Assembly (NCBI RefSeq): GCF_900457465.1
Contig: NZ_UAUU01000008.1
Span: 248,001 to 312,000 of the forward strand
Direction of reading: 5' to 3'
Source: Sphingobacterium multivorum
GTDB taxonomy: Bacteria > Bacteroidota > Bacteroidia > Sphingobacteriales > Sphingobacteriaceae
Length of the DNA: 64,000 bases
Each line of letters begins with the position of its first letter. Within the stretch, counting starts at the first letter, position 1. Below are positions 19,482 through 29,476 of the stretch, one piece after another. Both the position numbers and the translations under genes were made by a program. The notes beneath the pieces were generated by a model. It did not search any database. It was given only the letters and a program-made list of their open reading frames with translations, and was not told where the DNA came from.

Positions 19482-22153
19482 GCGGATAGCGGTCTTACTC
19501 AGCTTTTGTCTGTTGTGTATGGCCGTATATGGACAAGTTGCTATCCATGGAAGCGTCAGTACTGAAGGAAAACCTTTAGGAGGGGTGCGTATTGATTTAC
19601 GGCGTGATGGCGATAACAAAATGCTGGCTTATACGTTTAGCGACGGTCAGGGGAAATATCGTGTGCAAACGGCCCAAAGTGGATCATTTACGTTGCTATT
19701 CAAGGCGCTGAGCTTTAAGTCTGTTTCCCTTTCCATCACACCAATGCAGGTCGATACGCTAATTGATGTGCAGTTATCAGCTGGGGGAGTGGAACAATTG
19801 CAGGAAGTGATTGTCCACTCCAAAGGGGCTTATCGTCGGGGCAGAGATACCATTGAGCTTGCTGTGAAATCCTTTTTGCAGGGCGACGAGCGTACGGTAG
19901 AAGATCTACTTCGAAAGATCCCAGGTATTCAGGTGGGTACCGACGGCAGTATCAAAATAGGTAATAAAGAAGTGGAAAAAGTGATGGTGGAAGGGGATGA
20001 TTTTTTCGAAAAGGGCTACCGCTTGCTGACGCAAAGCATGTCTGTTCGTCCCTTGGAAAAAATTCAGATATTGCAGCGGTATTCCAATAATAAGCAGCTG
20101 AAAGGTATCGAAAATTCGGACAAGATTGCACTAAATCTGCAACTTAAGGAGGAAAGTAGGGCACAGTGGCTTGGCTCTGTTGATGCGCAGGTGGTTCCCA
20201 TAGGCCCCAAATATTATCAGGCGAGTGCTAACCTGATGAATTTTGGGAAGAAGAACAAATATTATCTCTTGGGTGCTGCTAACAATAACGGAGTGGATGC
20301 CGTAAGCAGCATCAACCACCTCATTCAGTCTGGTTCTCCAGATGAACCAGGTCAGATTGGTGTGGGGGTAACAACACCCACTTTGATAGATAATACACCA
20401 AATCTGCCTGGTTTTGATTATAAAAGAACCAATTTCAATAACGACAAGTTGTTGTCATTGAATACCATTTTAAATCCGACCCCACAGTTAAAAATCAAAT
20501 GGCTGGGTTTTGCAAATCCTACTAAAAAATCATTTTACCGAAATACCGTGCAGAACTATCATTTGGAGGATATCCAATTTACCAACACCGAAGCTTATCA
20601 GTTTACCAGAAACATCGATAACTACTTCACGAAACTGGAGCTGCAGTTGGAGCCCAATAAGCGTACATTGTTGAGCTATTCAGGTACACTAGGTTCTTTG
20701 AGGAAAAATGTTTTGGGCGCATTATTGTTCAATGGTGTACAAAGTGAGGAACTGACCAAAAGCAAGGGGTATTTGACCAACCACAATCTGAGTTATAGCT
20801 ACAAATTTTCGGAGCGGGATGTACTGGTCAGCTCACTACGTTGGATAAACCAGCAATCGCCAGTAGATTACAGTATCGATCAATATTATTATAAAGACTT
20901 GTTTGGGGGGGAAGATATCCGTGCGGTAAAACAACATATTGAAAATAATCTACAGTATTTGGGTGCCACTACGCATTATGTAAGCCGGAAAAAAAATGGT
21001 GACTTCTTTGAGTTGGCTTTCAATATGGCCTATCAGCAGCAACAGCTTAATACCGAATTAGATTTGCTGTCAAATCCAGATGAGTTAGGGGGAAAAGCAG
21101 TCTCTCCCTTGGGATTTTCTAATGCGATGGACTTAAACGTATTCCAGACAAACTTTACTTCCAAGTACACTTTTAAACGAAATAAATGGGAATTAACACC
21201 TCGTTTGCAGGTAGGTCTCGTACAGAATAGGTTAACAGATTTTGGGAAAACCATGCCTAAAAATAACCTCTTGCTTTCGCCTGGATTATCGGGGAAATGG
21301 GTTATCCACCCAAAAGGGCGCCTGGAAACCGACCTCTATTTTCAGCAACAGAATACCTCGCTTACCGAGCTCATTCCCCATTATTATACGACAGGAGTTC
21401 GAAACTTTATTCGAGGAATGGATAAGCTAGCCACGCTAAGCAGTTCTGGTGGCACGCTGATGTATACCTATGGCAGTATGACAGATCGTTTTTTTGCGAA
21501 CCTCTCGGTCGGACATCAGATTTTGTTTGATTATGTGGGTACAGAAAGCAGTTTAGACCCCAATTTTAGCCTTGTGCAACAGGTATTGCTCAAAAACAAA
21601 AAGAGCAGCAATTATAAGGCGGATCTTAATTACTACCTGAAGGCTGTAGGAGGAAATTTTCGTTTGGACTTAGGTGCAAATACAACAGATTACGAAACAT
21701 TAGTGGTGGGCGTGGGCAATCGTCGCATCCATACAGAGACATACGATTATGGACTATCGTTTAGAAGTGCATGGAAATCCAGGTTGAATATTTACACAGG
21801 TTACGCCCTGCAGTCGGTCACTTATCGCTCAGATAGCAAAACTACACTACATAATAGTCGCGGGTTTCTGAATGTATTTTTTGAATATGGGAAAAAACAT
21901 ACAGTGTAATCTAAAGAATGAATCCTATCGCTTTGGTAGTTTCCTTGGCCAGGATTCCAAGACCTATTATTTCTCGGATTTCTCCTTAGCTTATGAATTG
22001 CGGCAGCATAGGACAAGATTTACCATGACAGCAAAAAATATTTTCAATACTCGCTTTTTCAGAAATGCTGAATTGACAGACCTTTATAATACCAGCACCG
22101 AATATAAGCTTTTGCCTGGTTATATCAGTTTTGGGGTAGATTATAGCTTTTAA
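19462..22153 (+). pseudogene. Outer-membrane beta-barrel protein (TonB-dependent receptor-like), frameshift near the C-terminus
   Basis: About 895 residues when the frame is repaired. It has a signal peptide (KRIAVLLSFCLLCMAVYGQ), a carboxypeptidase-regulatory-like domain (VAIHGSVSTEGKPLGGVRI to ~110), a plug-like segment (TVEDLLRKIPGIQVGTDGSI, ~150-240) and a long barrel with alternating aromatic strands. The frame is lost at six A at 21892-21897 (five expected); it continues NLKNESYRFGSFLGQD and ends GYISFGVDYSF, with the terminal aromatic residue that barrel assembly uses. A TonB box is not obvious, so transport may not be TonB-driven. Overlap with the GLPGLI gene shows co-expression. Confidence 0.85.
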
Positions 22154-22258
22154 GTTTTTATTTTGAAACTAGGACAGTACTATCCCCAAAGCTGAAAATC
22201 CTTCGCGGATAGCCAACACAATCGTTGCTGGTTGATTACAAGTTGATTTCGTCTGAAA

Positions 22259-23147
22259 TTAGATCGTCAATAAAAACTCTTTGATCAATTCGGCAGTTTC
22301 GATAGGTTTTTCGGCAAGAATAAAATGGCCACAGTTTTCAATTTTTTTAAGTGTTAGATTACAGGTGATTTCCGGTAAAGAATGATGCAATAGGTCATAA
22401 CCACTCGCACCAATCGCTAGGACTGGCATTTCTAATTTATCATAGCTCCCGTAATCTTTAATATCTTGTGGAAAGGCCTGATACCATGCATTGGAACTAC
22501 GAATGGCATCCTGGTTGTCATACGCTTTACTATACACCGATATATCAAATTGGCTTATGCTATCTTTATTAATCAGCAGGTTGTCGAATAACCAAGAGAT
22601 GACGATTGACATGCGTCCCTCAAGCAACTTTTCTGGCAATTCTTTGACTTGGTTGAAAGCTAGCCACCAGGGATATAAATAACTGCTCCCGAAAATAGGT
22701 AACATCGGAAGCTGATACATGCTTGGGTCTGGATGTGGTGTATCCAGCAGTATCAATTTGCTTGTTGCTTGTGGATAATTACAAGCAAAACTAAAAGCGA
22801 CATGTGCACCGATATCAATGACCTGCAACACAAACGCTATCGAAGCCTAAATGCTTGACTAATTCGTAGATATCCTTGGCCATGTTCTTTTTATCGTAAC
22901 CATTTTCAGGTTTATCCGAGCTCCCCATCCCTCTAATTTCAACAACAAATACTTGGTTGTCTTCTGCTAATATGGGCATGACATGATGGTAAGCCCACCA
23001 TGTCTCTGGATAACCCGGAATAAGAATTATGGGGTCTCCTTTGCCACCTTGAACATAATGGATTGATAGGCCATTTATTACAATAAATTTGTTTGTGAAG
23101 CCGGGTACAAGTTTAATAAGTTCTTTGTCGGAATATCCTATTTTCAT
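22259..23147 (-). pseudogene. Alpha/beta hydrolase (epoxide hydrolase/haloalkane dehalogenase-like), frameshifted
   Basis: A cytoplasmic alpha/beta hydrolase of ~295 residues. The N-terminal frame carries GDPIILIPGYPETWWAYHHVMP (oxyanion HGxP equivalent is PGYP) and RGMGSSDKP. The nucleophile region reads VAGHDIGAHVAF once a surplus T near 22817 is removed, so the nucleophile is Asp in GHDIGA, as in epoxide hydrolases and dehalogenases. Later, AIGASGYDLL and IENCGHFILAEKP supply the acid and histidine. The start at 23147 is preferred; an ATG at 23174 is also in frame. It is divergent from a MerR regulator with a palindrome between them, so regulation by that protein is likely. Confidence 0.85.
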
Positions 23148-23223
23148 GATAAAAGATAATTGATAGTTACCCATTGATTTTCAATAGACAATTTAAACTG
23201 TATTTTTACAACCCACAAGTATG

Positions 23224-23240
23224 AAGTATACTATATACTT
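23224..23240. promoter_or_regulatory. Inverted repeat, candidate MerR operator
   Basis: AAGTATA-CTA-TATACTT is a perfect 7-bp inverted repeat with a 3-bp centre, located between the divergent hydrolase and MerR genes, 31 bases upstream of the MerR start. MerR proteins bind such dyads, so it is the natural operator for both genes. No binding data are available from sequence alone. Confidence 0.6.
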
Positions 23241-23270
23241 TTATTATTTTTTTAAACTATTGATTATCAA

Positions 23271-23639
23271 GTGAAATTAATTAGTCAACTAGCGAAGGAA
23301 GCGAACATGCCTATTGGAACTATACGTTTTTATGAAAAGAGCGGACTCATTTCTGGCATGACAAAAAAGGATGTAACTTCCAACAGGTACGTGTATTATG
23401 ACGATGAAGTAACCGAAAAACTGAGGTTCATAAAGATGGCGAAAGCTGTAGGCTTTACCTTAGCTGAAATTAAACAGGTTATTGATGCATGGTATCAAAA
23501 AGAGCTGACTCAGGCAAGTAAAATGGAAGTGCTTGATCTTAAATTGCAACAGATAGACACTAAGATAAAGGAACTTAAGCTAATGAAAAAACAAATTGTA
23601 CGATGTAAAAGCAATATCGAAAATGGTTTAAGTCGATAA
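23271..23639 (+). CDS. MerR-family transcriptional regulator
   Basis: A 122-residue MerR regulator. The N-terminal winged helix is clear: KLISQLAKEANMPIGTIRFYEKSGLI, followed by NRYVYYDDEVTEKLRFIKMAKAVGFTLAEIKQVI, then a C-terminal dimerisation coiled coil (LDLKLQQIDTKIKELKLMKKQI). Only one cysteine is present near the end (RCKSN), so a metal-sensing cysteine pair as in MerR/CueR is not evident. It is divergent from the alpha/beta hydrolase and followed after 27 bases by a membrane protein, suggesting it controls one or both. Confidence 0.9.
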   Translation: MKLISQLAKEANMPIGTIRFYEKSGLISGMTKKDVTSNRYVYYDDEVTEKLRFIKMAKAVGFTLAEIKQVIDAWYQKELTQASKMEVLDLKLQQIDTKIKELKLMKKQIVRCKSNIENGLSR

Positions 23640-23666
23640 CCTATAAAAAACTTTGCGAAAAAGAAA

Positions 23667-24158
23667 ATGATGAAGGAATACAGCATTGCTATTGGACTGT
23701 CAATCGTATTGTGTCTAATTGCCTTTTTTATTAGAGATCGGTTTGTGGTGTTTTTTACCACCGAAATAATAGGTGAAAGCCCTTTGCTTAATAGTTGGCG
23801 CCTACCCGGTCAGGTTTTGCCTGCACTGATTTTTATTTTCTCTTTTGGGATTCTTCCTTTTCTGTATCTGTCAGTCAAAAATTATTGTAAAATATCTTCG
23901 GTAAGAAACCAACTGTATACTATACTATTGATCGGTACTTCAGGACTTACATTATGTGGTATGCGCGTGATTTATTTAAAATTTAAAGTTGCTCAGATAC
24001 GTGACCTATTAAAAAGGGCCGAGTTTTCTTCGGATAGTGATATACCTAGTGTTCGTTTTCAGGATATGCACCTGGAGTCTTATCTCTTGGCAGGTTTACT
24101 TGTTGGCTGGCTATTGTGTATGATTATTTTTAGAAAATCTACATATCCTAAACTTTAG
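23667..24158 (+). CDS. Hypothetical membrane protein in the MerR operon
   Basis: A 163-residue protein with four hydrophobic segments (about 7-22, 47-68, 82-102 and 138-157) and a polar stretch (KVAQIRDLLKRAEFSSDSD) between the third and fourth. No family recognised. The short 27-base gap to MerR implies one transcript. It may be a target of the same regulator, but its function cannot be inferred. Confidence 0.6.
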   Translation: MMKEYSIAIGLSIVLCLIAFFIRDRFVVFFTTEIIGESPLLNSWRLPGQVLPALIFIFSFGILPFLYLSVKNYCKISSVRNQLYTILLIGTSGLTLCGMRVIYLKFKVAQIRDLLKRAEFSSDSDIPSVRFQDMHLESYLLAGLLVGWLLCMIIFRKSTYPKL

Positions 24159-24202
24159 CTTTTAAACCCACCCTGAATGTTTAACGAACGGGGCATTTCA
24201 TA

Positions 24203-25743
24203 CTACGAACTGCATGAAAGTGTAGAACATCCTGCGGTGTCGTCATAGCTTGAAGGACGCTTGACGGAAAATTCCGGAAATAATTCCTGGTAAGGATTTT
24301 CTAATGCTTGCGTTAGCTTCATTAACAGTGCTGTTTTTCCGGCACTAATTTCTTCAATACATTGGTAAAGAAGATAGTTCCGCAATATAAATTTGGGGTT
24401 TGTTTTTTTCATTAATTCCACGGACTCAGCTTTTGAAATAGCATTTGAATTCAGACGGGATCGATAGTTTTCCATGAAGTCTTTCAGTCTGCTGAGCTTT
24501 TCTTCATTTAAAGCGCTGTAAGCTACCGGGCTGAAATGTTCCTGTAAATCAGTTTCTGGTGTTGTTTTCTCCAGTTGATTGAAGAATAAGGTATGATCCA
24601 ATGCGAGGTCCTGCATTAAGCTCTGCCAGTTATTAAAAACACCTCATCCTCTTCTTTTAGTTCATCAAATCCGAATTTTTTGCAGAGCATTCTGTCATGA
24701 GTTTCCCAAAAATAAACGCCAAAATTATTTAGGGTGTTTTCAAGAAACTTTTCATCGTTGATGATGGGCTGGAGGGTATTTGCGAGTTTCCATAGATTCC
24801 ATTGGGCAATCTGTGCCTGCTTTCCAAATGCATATCTTCTTCCCGGTAGATCCGTAGTATTCGGGGTGAAATTTAAATTATATTCATCCAGCATTGAATA
24901 GGGACCATAATCGATCGTTAGGCCTAAGATGGACATGTTGTCTGTATTCATTACCCCATGTACAAAACCTACTCTGAACCATTCTACCATTAAGTCTGCT
25001 GTGCGGATACATACATTCTCAAAAAAATCTTTGTATTTCTGCTGATCGGATGAAACAATTTCAGGAAAGTAATTTTCAATTGTAAAATCAAGCAGATCCT
25101 GTAATAACGTATGTTCACCCTGAGCAAACATCAGTTCAAAATGCCCAAAGCGAAGGAAGCTTTCGGTAGTTCTGATCACTACGGCTCCTTTTTCGTATTG
25201 TGGATTGCCGTTATACATGATATCCCGAAGAACATCTTCTCCTGTAAAGGCCAGGCTTAAGGCCCTGGTGGTAGGTATGCCTAAGTGATACATGGCTTCA
25301 CTCATAAGGTATTCACGTACAGAAGACCGCAATACGGCTCTTCCGTCTGCACGCCTTGAATAGGGTGTTGCACCGGCTCCTTTCCATTGTATTTCGGTCT
25401 TCTTACCAGCAGCATTAGTAATTTCTCCCGCCAGAATGGCCCTGCCGTCGCCCAGTTGCCCGGCCCAATTACCAAATTGATGTCCGGCATAAGCTGTAGC
25501 GTAGGTCTGAATATTGTCGGGTAGGTGAGAGCCTACCAGAAAGTTAAGATCCTTTTCTTCAAATTTACCCAGCCCTATTTCCTCAGCAAGAGCTTCGTTA
25601 AAAGCAATCCGTTGAGGCTGTTCAAACCCTGCAGGTTCAATCGTAGCAAATAGCACTTTTGGCGTGCCTCGCTGTGTAGGGTTATTGGAAAAATCTCCAG
25701 GGAATTTTTTGAGGAAAGGTTGTTTGATCTGTTCAATATTCAT
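24203..25743 (-). pseudogene. selO: Protein adenylyltransferase SelO (YdiU/UPF0061), one frameshift
   Basis: A pseudokinase-fold enzyme that transfers AMP from ATP to Ser/Thr/Tyr of proteins and is linked to redox stress. Signatures include YAGHQFGNWAGQLGDGRA, the nucleotide-binding QWKGAGATPYSRRADGRAVL and the metal/catalytic HGVMNTDNMSILGLTIDYGP. The end CSTLSCSS matches the Cys-containing SelO C-terminus where eukaryotic forms have selenocysteine. The frame is broken at a run of five T (A on the plus strand, 24635-24639); with six the protein reads on as NNWQSLMQDLALDH. At ~513 residues it has the family length. A homopolymer error is likely. Confidence 0.92.
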
Positions 25744-25913
25744 ACAGCAAAGATATTAAATCTAAAAGATAAAGACTTTCCTTTTTTATACCTAGATGGT
25801 GTCTTCATAATGAGTACATAGATAGCCAAAATAAAGAGCCGATAGCTAATTATTGCAGTGAATGAACATTTTATGAAGACAAAGCCTGTCTAAAAGAATA
25901 TAGCCTGCTGTTT

Positions 25914-26327
25914 TTATCTAGCACGATCGTAAGCCTTTTTCAAGAGATAACAGGCATAGGCAACATCTTGCTTATTGTGAAGATAAAAACTGATCCAGCC
26001 TGAATTTTTAAACACATGGTGGTCCTTAATTTTTCCCTCCATCATCAATGATTTTTTTAGCTCTTTATTTAATAAAATGTCCACTAAACCATTGCTATGG
26101 ACATGTGCAAATTCCTTTCCCAAATAATTGAACGCAGTCCCACCATATTTATGTATCCCAATCGTCGTCCCGGGCATTCCTTTTACATTTTCTTCCAGGT
26201 CATCGATCCAATTTAGCAGTTCAGGCTTGGCAATGAACATCCAAAATCTCATGAGACTATCAAATAGAATGGCTAATAAGGGGATATCCTTTAAAAAGCC
26301 AACTCTTTTTACCACAAAAGAAAACAT
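25914..26327 (-). CDS. DUF5519 (luciferase-domain-like) protein
   Basis: A 137-residue protein with the DUF5519 pattern: GTTIGIHKYGGTAFNYLGKEFAH, then VHSNGLVDILLNKELK, then DHHVFKNSGWISFYLH and a closing DVAYACYLLKKAYDRAR. The family name includes luciferase for historical reasons; no light-producing activity is implied and the function is unknown. It follows the SRPBCC membrane protein with a three-base gap, so both are one operon. It starts with a hydrophobic stretch (DIPLLAILFDSLMRFWMFI) that may associate with the membrane. Confidence 0.8.
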   Translation of the reverse strand: MFSFVVKRVGFLKDIPLLAILFDSLMRFWMFIAKPELLNWIDDLEENVKGMPGTTIGIHKYGGTAFNYLGKEFAHVHSNGLVDILLNKELKKSLMMEGKIKDHHVFKNSGWISFYLHNKQDVAYACYLLKKAYDRAR

Positions 26328-26330
26328 AGA

Positions 26331-27257
26331 TTATCGCTCGCTTAAAAGTTTAATATGCTCCATGACTCGGAAATGGACATTCCTAGTGATACTTTCTGCC
26401 CAAAGGTCATAGTACCAAGTCGGGAAAACATGGAGATTATACCAACTGTTCCCAATAAGGGTAGTGGTACCATTTCCATTGTCTTTCAATATAAATTGAC
26501 CTCTTTTGATATCGATATGTCCCATGATTTCAGGGTCTTTGGGTTGATCAATGATATCAAAAATTAAGTTTTCATTGACGTCAAATTTTACAATCTTCTC
26601 ATCGAAAACATACCCGTTGCTAAAAATACATTTTCGGTTTGCGCCCAGTTTATGTTCACTTACCGTTGTAGCCATGGGGCTCGGCATTCCTATACTAAAA
26701 AGCCAATAGTTTTCCTTCTGAGATATGGGATCGAAGGCGACCACGTGTTGCCATACTTGCGTTGGACTCGCATGAATTAAGATCTCATCGGAGACCATAT
26801 TTTCATGATGGTGATCAGTCAGGGAGTCGACAATAAAAATTCCAAGTAAGAGGCTAACAACGCTTATATTCAATTTTTGATTACTCTTTTTAAACATTGA
26901 CCTTCCAATAAAGGCACCTGCGATAACAAAGCCAAAGATAAGAGGTGAAACAATTAAGAGGCAAATAATGCCCTCACCTAGGAATATAAAGCTGAGTAAG
27001 ATAGCCATAAGGCCACCCAAGATAGAACATGCGGTTATTTGTTTACCTCTCATGTCAGTATCTTTCCAACACCAAGCCATGATAATACCCATCAACAGTG
27101 GAATAATCACAAACTCAGAAAAAACAAGTACCCCTGCATCCTTGGGCAGCAATGAAGATTGCATACCAATAATTAGAAATGCAAAAATGTTGGCGATTAG
27201 AATTCCCTGAACTGTTTTAGAACTTCGTACTTTATAAAACGTTTGTTTCAAACTCAT
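26331..27257 (-). CDS. Membrane protein with C-terminal SRPBCC domain
   Basis: A 308-residue protein with four transmembrane helices in the first 150 residues (QGILIANIFAFLIIGM, VFSEFVIIPLLMGIIMAW, ITACSILGGLMAILLSFIF and IICLLIVSPLIFGFVIAG), followed by a START/SRPBCC-like hydrophobic-ligand domain beginning EILIHASPTQVWQHVVAF and ending WAESITRNVHFRVMEHIK. SRPBCC domains bind lipophilic ligands; the ligand is unknown. Operon with the DUF5519 gene. Confidence 0.75.
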   Translation of the reverse strand: MSLKQTFYKVRSSKTVQGILIANIFAFLIIGMQSSLLPKDAGVLVFSEFVIIPLLMGIIMAWCWKDTDMRGKQITACSILGGLMAILLSFIFLGEGIICLLIVSPLIFGFVIAGAFIGRSMFKKSNQKLNISVVSLLLGIFIVDSLTDHHHENMVSDEILIHASPTQVWQHVVAFDPISQKENYWLFSIGMPSPMATTVSEHKLGANRKCIFSNGYVFDEKIVKFDVNENLIFDIIDQPKDPEIMGHIDIKRGQFILKDNGNGTTTLIGNSWYNLHVFPTWYYDLWAESITRNVHFRVMEHIKLLSER

Positions 27258-27369
27258 GATACTTGATTTTTATGTTCATAAACCGGTTGTGCTAAAACTT
27301 TGTGTGGCTAAGGTATTAAATAATTCGCTATTTAATAAATTGTGGAATGCTGATAAATATGATGCTATT

Positions 27370-27533
27370 CAATTGAAGCTGATCAAAATGTTACAAATAC
27401 AAAAATGCCGTTGCGTTGGATGTATCCTACTGCTGAATTCGATACAAATCGCGAAAAAGTTGATGAAGCAAGTCAACGACAATGTGTTGGAGTTGATAAT
27501 GTGGATAAAATTATTTGGTTATTACAGAAATAA
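27370..27533 (+). pseudogene. Orphan C-terminal remnant of a SusD-like lipoprotein
   Basis: In one frame the bases read SIEADQNVTNTKMPLRWMYP and on through TAEFDTNREKVDEASQ to DNVDKIIWLLQK and a stop at 27531-27533. MPLRWMYPxxEFxxN followed by KxxW is the characteristic end of SusD_2-type nutrient-binding lipoproteins. No upstream SusD or SusC exists on this strand, only ~110 bases of non-coding DNA after the 27257 gene. It is therefore the tail of a lost uptake locus. The following endonuclease/phosphatase gene is the kind of gene that often ends such loci. Confidence 0.6.
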
Positions 27534-27621
27534 GTAAGAAACTCGCTTATATGATAATGGTAGAAACCGCTCTCGGCAAGAACGTTGCGGTAATACTTTC
27601 CAGTAGAAATAGACAACTCCA

Positions 27622-28662
27622 ATGAAATTAAGAAAGATTATATTGCTTTTATTGATAGCCCTTTTGGGGCATACACTCTTCGCTCAGGCAAAAAATGAGG
27701 TAAAAGTACTGCAGATCAACATTTGGCAGGAGGGGACTGTTGTGCCCAATGGGTTTCCTGCGATAGCAGACGAAATTATTGCCAAGCATGCAGATGTCGT
27801 TCTCTTTAGTGAAGTCCGCAATTACAAGGGAACAGATTTGATTCAGCGTATACTAACGGAACTCAAATCTAAAGGGGCAATCTATTTTGGCCAGTCCAGT
27901 GATGCAAAACTGGATGTCGGTTTTATTTCCAAATATCCGATTGAATCACAGCATGCGCTTTATGAAAAAGATAGTACCATGGGCGGTGTTTTAAAAAGTA
28001 AGATCAAGATTGGAAAGCGTTCTTTTGTATGCTATTCTTTACACTTGGACTACACAAATTACGCATGCTACTTGCCGCGTGGTTACGATGGTTTGACCTG
28101 GGAGAAGTTAGATCGTCCTGTTTCAGATGTAGGTACCATTATTGAGGCTAATCGGAAAAGCAAACGTGATGAAGCTATCCAAGATATCCTGAGCGACGTA
28201 GAAAAAGAGGATCAATCACAATCGTTTATTATTGCAGGTGATTTTAATGAGCCTTCACATTTGGATTGGACATTGGCTACAAAAGATCTTTTCGACCATC
28301 GTGGGGCAGTGGTTCCTTGGGACTGTTCGGTTTTATTAGAAAAAGCCGGATTTATAGATAGTTTCCGTCAATTATATCCCAACCCGGTCAGTCATCCTGG
28401 TTTTACCTATCCTGCTTTTAACAAGGATGTTCCCATTGGGAAATTGGCATGGGCACCCACAGCGGATGATCGAGATCGGATCGATTATGTTTATTACCGC
28501 AGCAAAAAACCGTTGAAACCAGTAAAAGCTAACATTGTCGGTCCTGTAGAAACCGTAAAGTATGGACAGAAGCAGGAAAAAGATAGTGAAGATAACTTCC
28601 TGCTGCCCGAAGGTGTGTGGCCAACCGATCATAAAGCGATGCTGGTTATGTTTAAATTCTAG
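27622..28662 (+). CDS. Exported endonuclease/exonuclease/phosphatase-family protein
   Basis: A 346-residue exported metal-dependent phosphodiesterase or phosphatase. Signal peptide: MKLRKIILLLLIALLGHTLFAQ. The fold's motifs occur in order: VLQINIW (metal Asn), VVLFSEV (metal Glu), YSLHLDYT, AGDFNEPSHLDW (catalytic Asp and Asn), DDRDRIDYVYY and WPTDHKAML (catalytic Asp-His). All catalytic positions are present. Periplasmic members of this family cleave sphingomyelin-type, inositol or nucleotide phosphates; the substrate here is not determinable. The SusD remnant just upstream suggests it was part of a nutrient-scavenging locus. Confidence 0.88.
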   Translation: MKLRKIILLLLIALLGHTLFAQAKNEVKVLQINIWQEGTVVPNGFPAIADEIIAKHADVVLFSEVRNYKGTDLIQRILTELKSKGAIYFGQSSDAKLDVGFISKYPIESQHALYEKDSTMGGVLKSKIKIGKRSFVCYSLHLDYTNYACYLPRGYDGLTWEKLDRPVSDVGTIIEANRKSKRDEAIQDILSDVEKEDQSQSFIIAGDFNEPSHLDWTLATKDLFDHRGAVVPWDCSVLLEKAGFIDSFRQLYPNPVSHPGFTYPAFNKDVPIGKLAWAPTADDRDRIDYVYYRSKKPLKPVKANIVGPVETVKYGQKQEKDSEDNFLLPEGVWPTDHKAMLVMFKF

Positions 28663-28769
28663 AGCATTAATAGCCAAATGAAATATACCGAAAAGACTGT
28701 AAGTGCCTACGAATGATAATTTATCTGCAGCGAATTATAATTGGTTCGATTTTCAATTGGTTGTACTAT

Positions 28770-28777
28770 TAAATTTG
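28770..28777 (+). promoter_or_regulatory. Candidate -7 box upstream of the SanA-like gene
   Basis: TAAATTTG fits the Bacteroidota TAnnTTTG consensus exactly and lies 40 bases before the SanA-like start codon. No TTG box occurs at the ideal 17-20 base spacing, so confidence is modest. Confidence 0.35.
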
Positions 28778-28816
28778 TGTTTAAAATGATAAGTTTATCA
28801 TGAACAAATCAAGCTA

Positions 28817-29476
28817 ATGAAAAAGATTAAAAGGTTCGTTTTAGTGGTTGTGGTTCTATGCGTAGTAGCCCTGGTTGTTGTGGTGATAACCAATAGCAAT
28901 GTAACGGCTAAAACAGATTCGGTGATTTTCACTGAACTTAAAGATGTGCCAAGAACCAAGGTAGCCATCATTTTTGGCGCTGGCATCAATGGTGATCAGC
29001 CAAGTAGGTATTTGAAAGATAGACTCGATGCTGGGATTTCGTTGTACAAAAACCACAAAGTGGATAAAATATTGTTGTCGGGAGACAACGGAAGAGACGA
29101 GTACGATGAGCTTAGCGTAATGAAGTTGTACTGTCAGAAAAATGGCATCGATACCGCTAAAATTTACATTGACTATGCTGGGTTCGATAGCTACTCGACC
29201 ATGTACCGGGCAAAATATATATTTAATGTTGATACGGCAATTTTGGTATCTCAAAAATATCATCTAAATAGATGTGTTTATCTGGGTGATAAATTAGGCA
29301 TAAAATCATTCGGTTATAGTGCCGATCGAGGAGTTTACCCTGGATATAAATATTATGCATTTAGAGAAAAACTATCGGTAACGAAAGCGGTTTTGGATGT
29401 AATGAGAAATAGAAAACCAAAGTATTTAGGTAAGCAGGTGGATGTAAACGGAAAGTCGAATTATACGAAAGAATAA
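28817..29476 (+). CDS. SanA/YdcF-like DUF218 membrane-anchored protein
   Basis: A 219-residue protein with one N-terminal membrane anchor (RFVLVVVVLCVVALVVVVI) and a DUF218/SanA domain outside: KVAIIFGAGINGDQPSRYL, LKDRLDAGISLY, DKILLSGDN, YDELSVMKLYCQKNGI, IYIDYAGFDSYSTMYRAK and VSQKYHLNRCVYLGDKLG. In enterobacteria SanA affects cell-envelope permeability and vancomycin resistance at high temperature; the molecular reaction is not known. Length and motif order fit the family. It is followed after ~85 bases by the membrane-protein gene interrupted by IS21. Confidence 0.88.
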   Translation: MKKIKRFVLVVVVLCVVALVVVVITNSNVTAKTDSVIFTELKDVPRTKVAIIFGAGINGDQPSRYLKDRLDAGISLYKNHKVDKILLSGDNGRDEYDELSVMKLYCQKNGIDTAKIYIDYAGFDSYSTMYRAKYIFNVDTAILVSQKYHLNRCVYLGDKLGIKSFGYSADRGVYPGYKYYAFREKLSVTKAVLDVMRNRKPKYLGKQVDVNGKSNYTKE

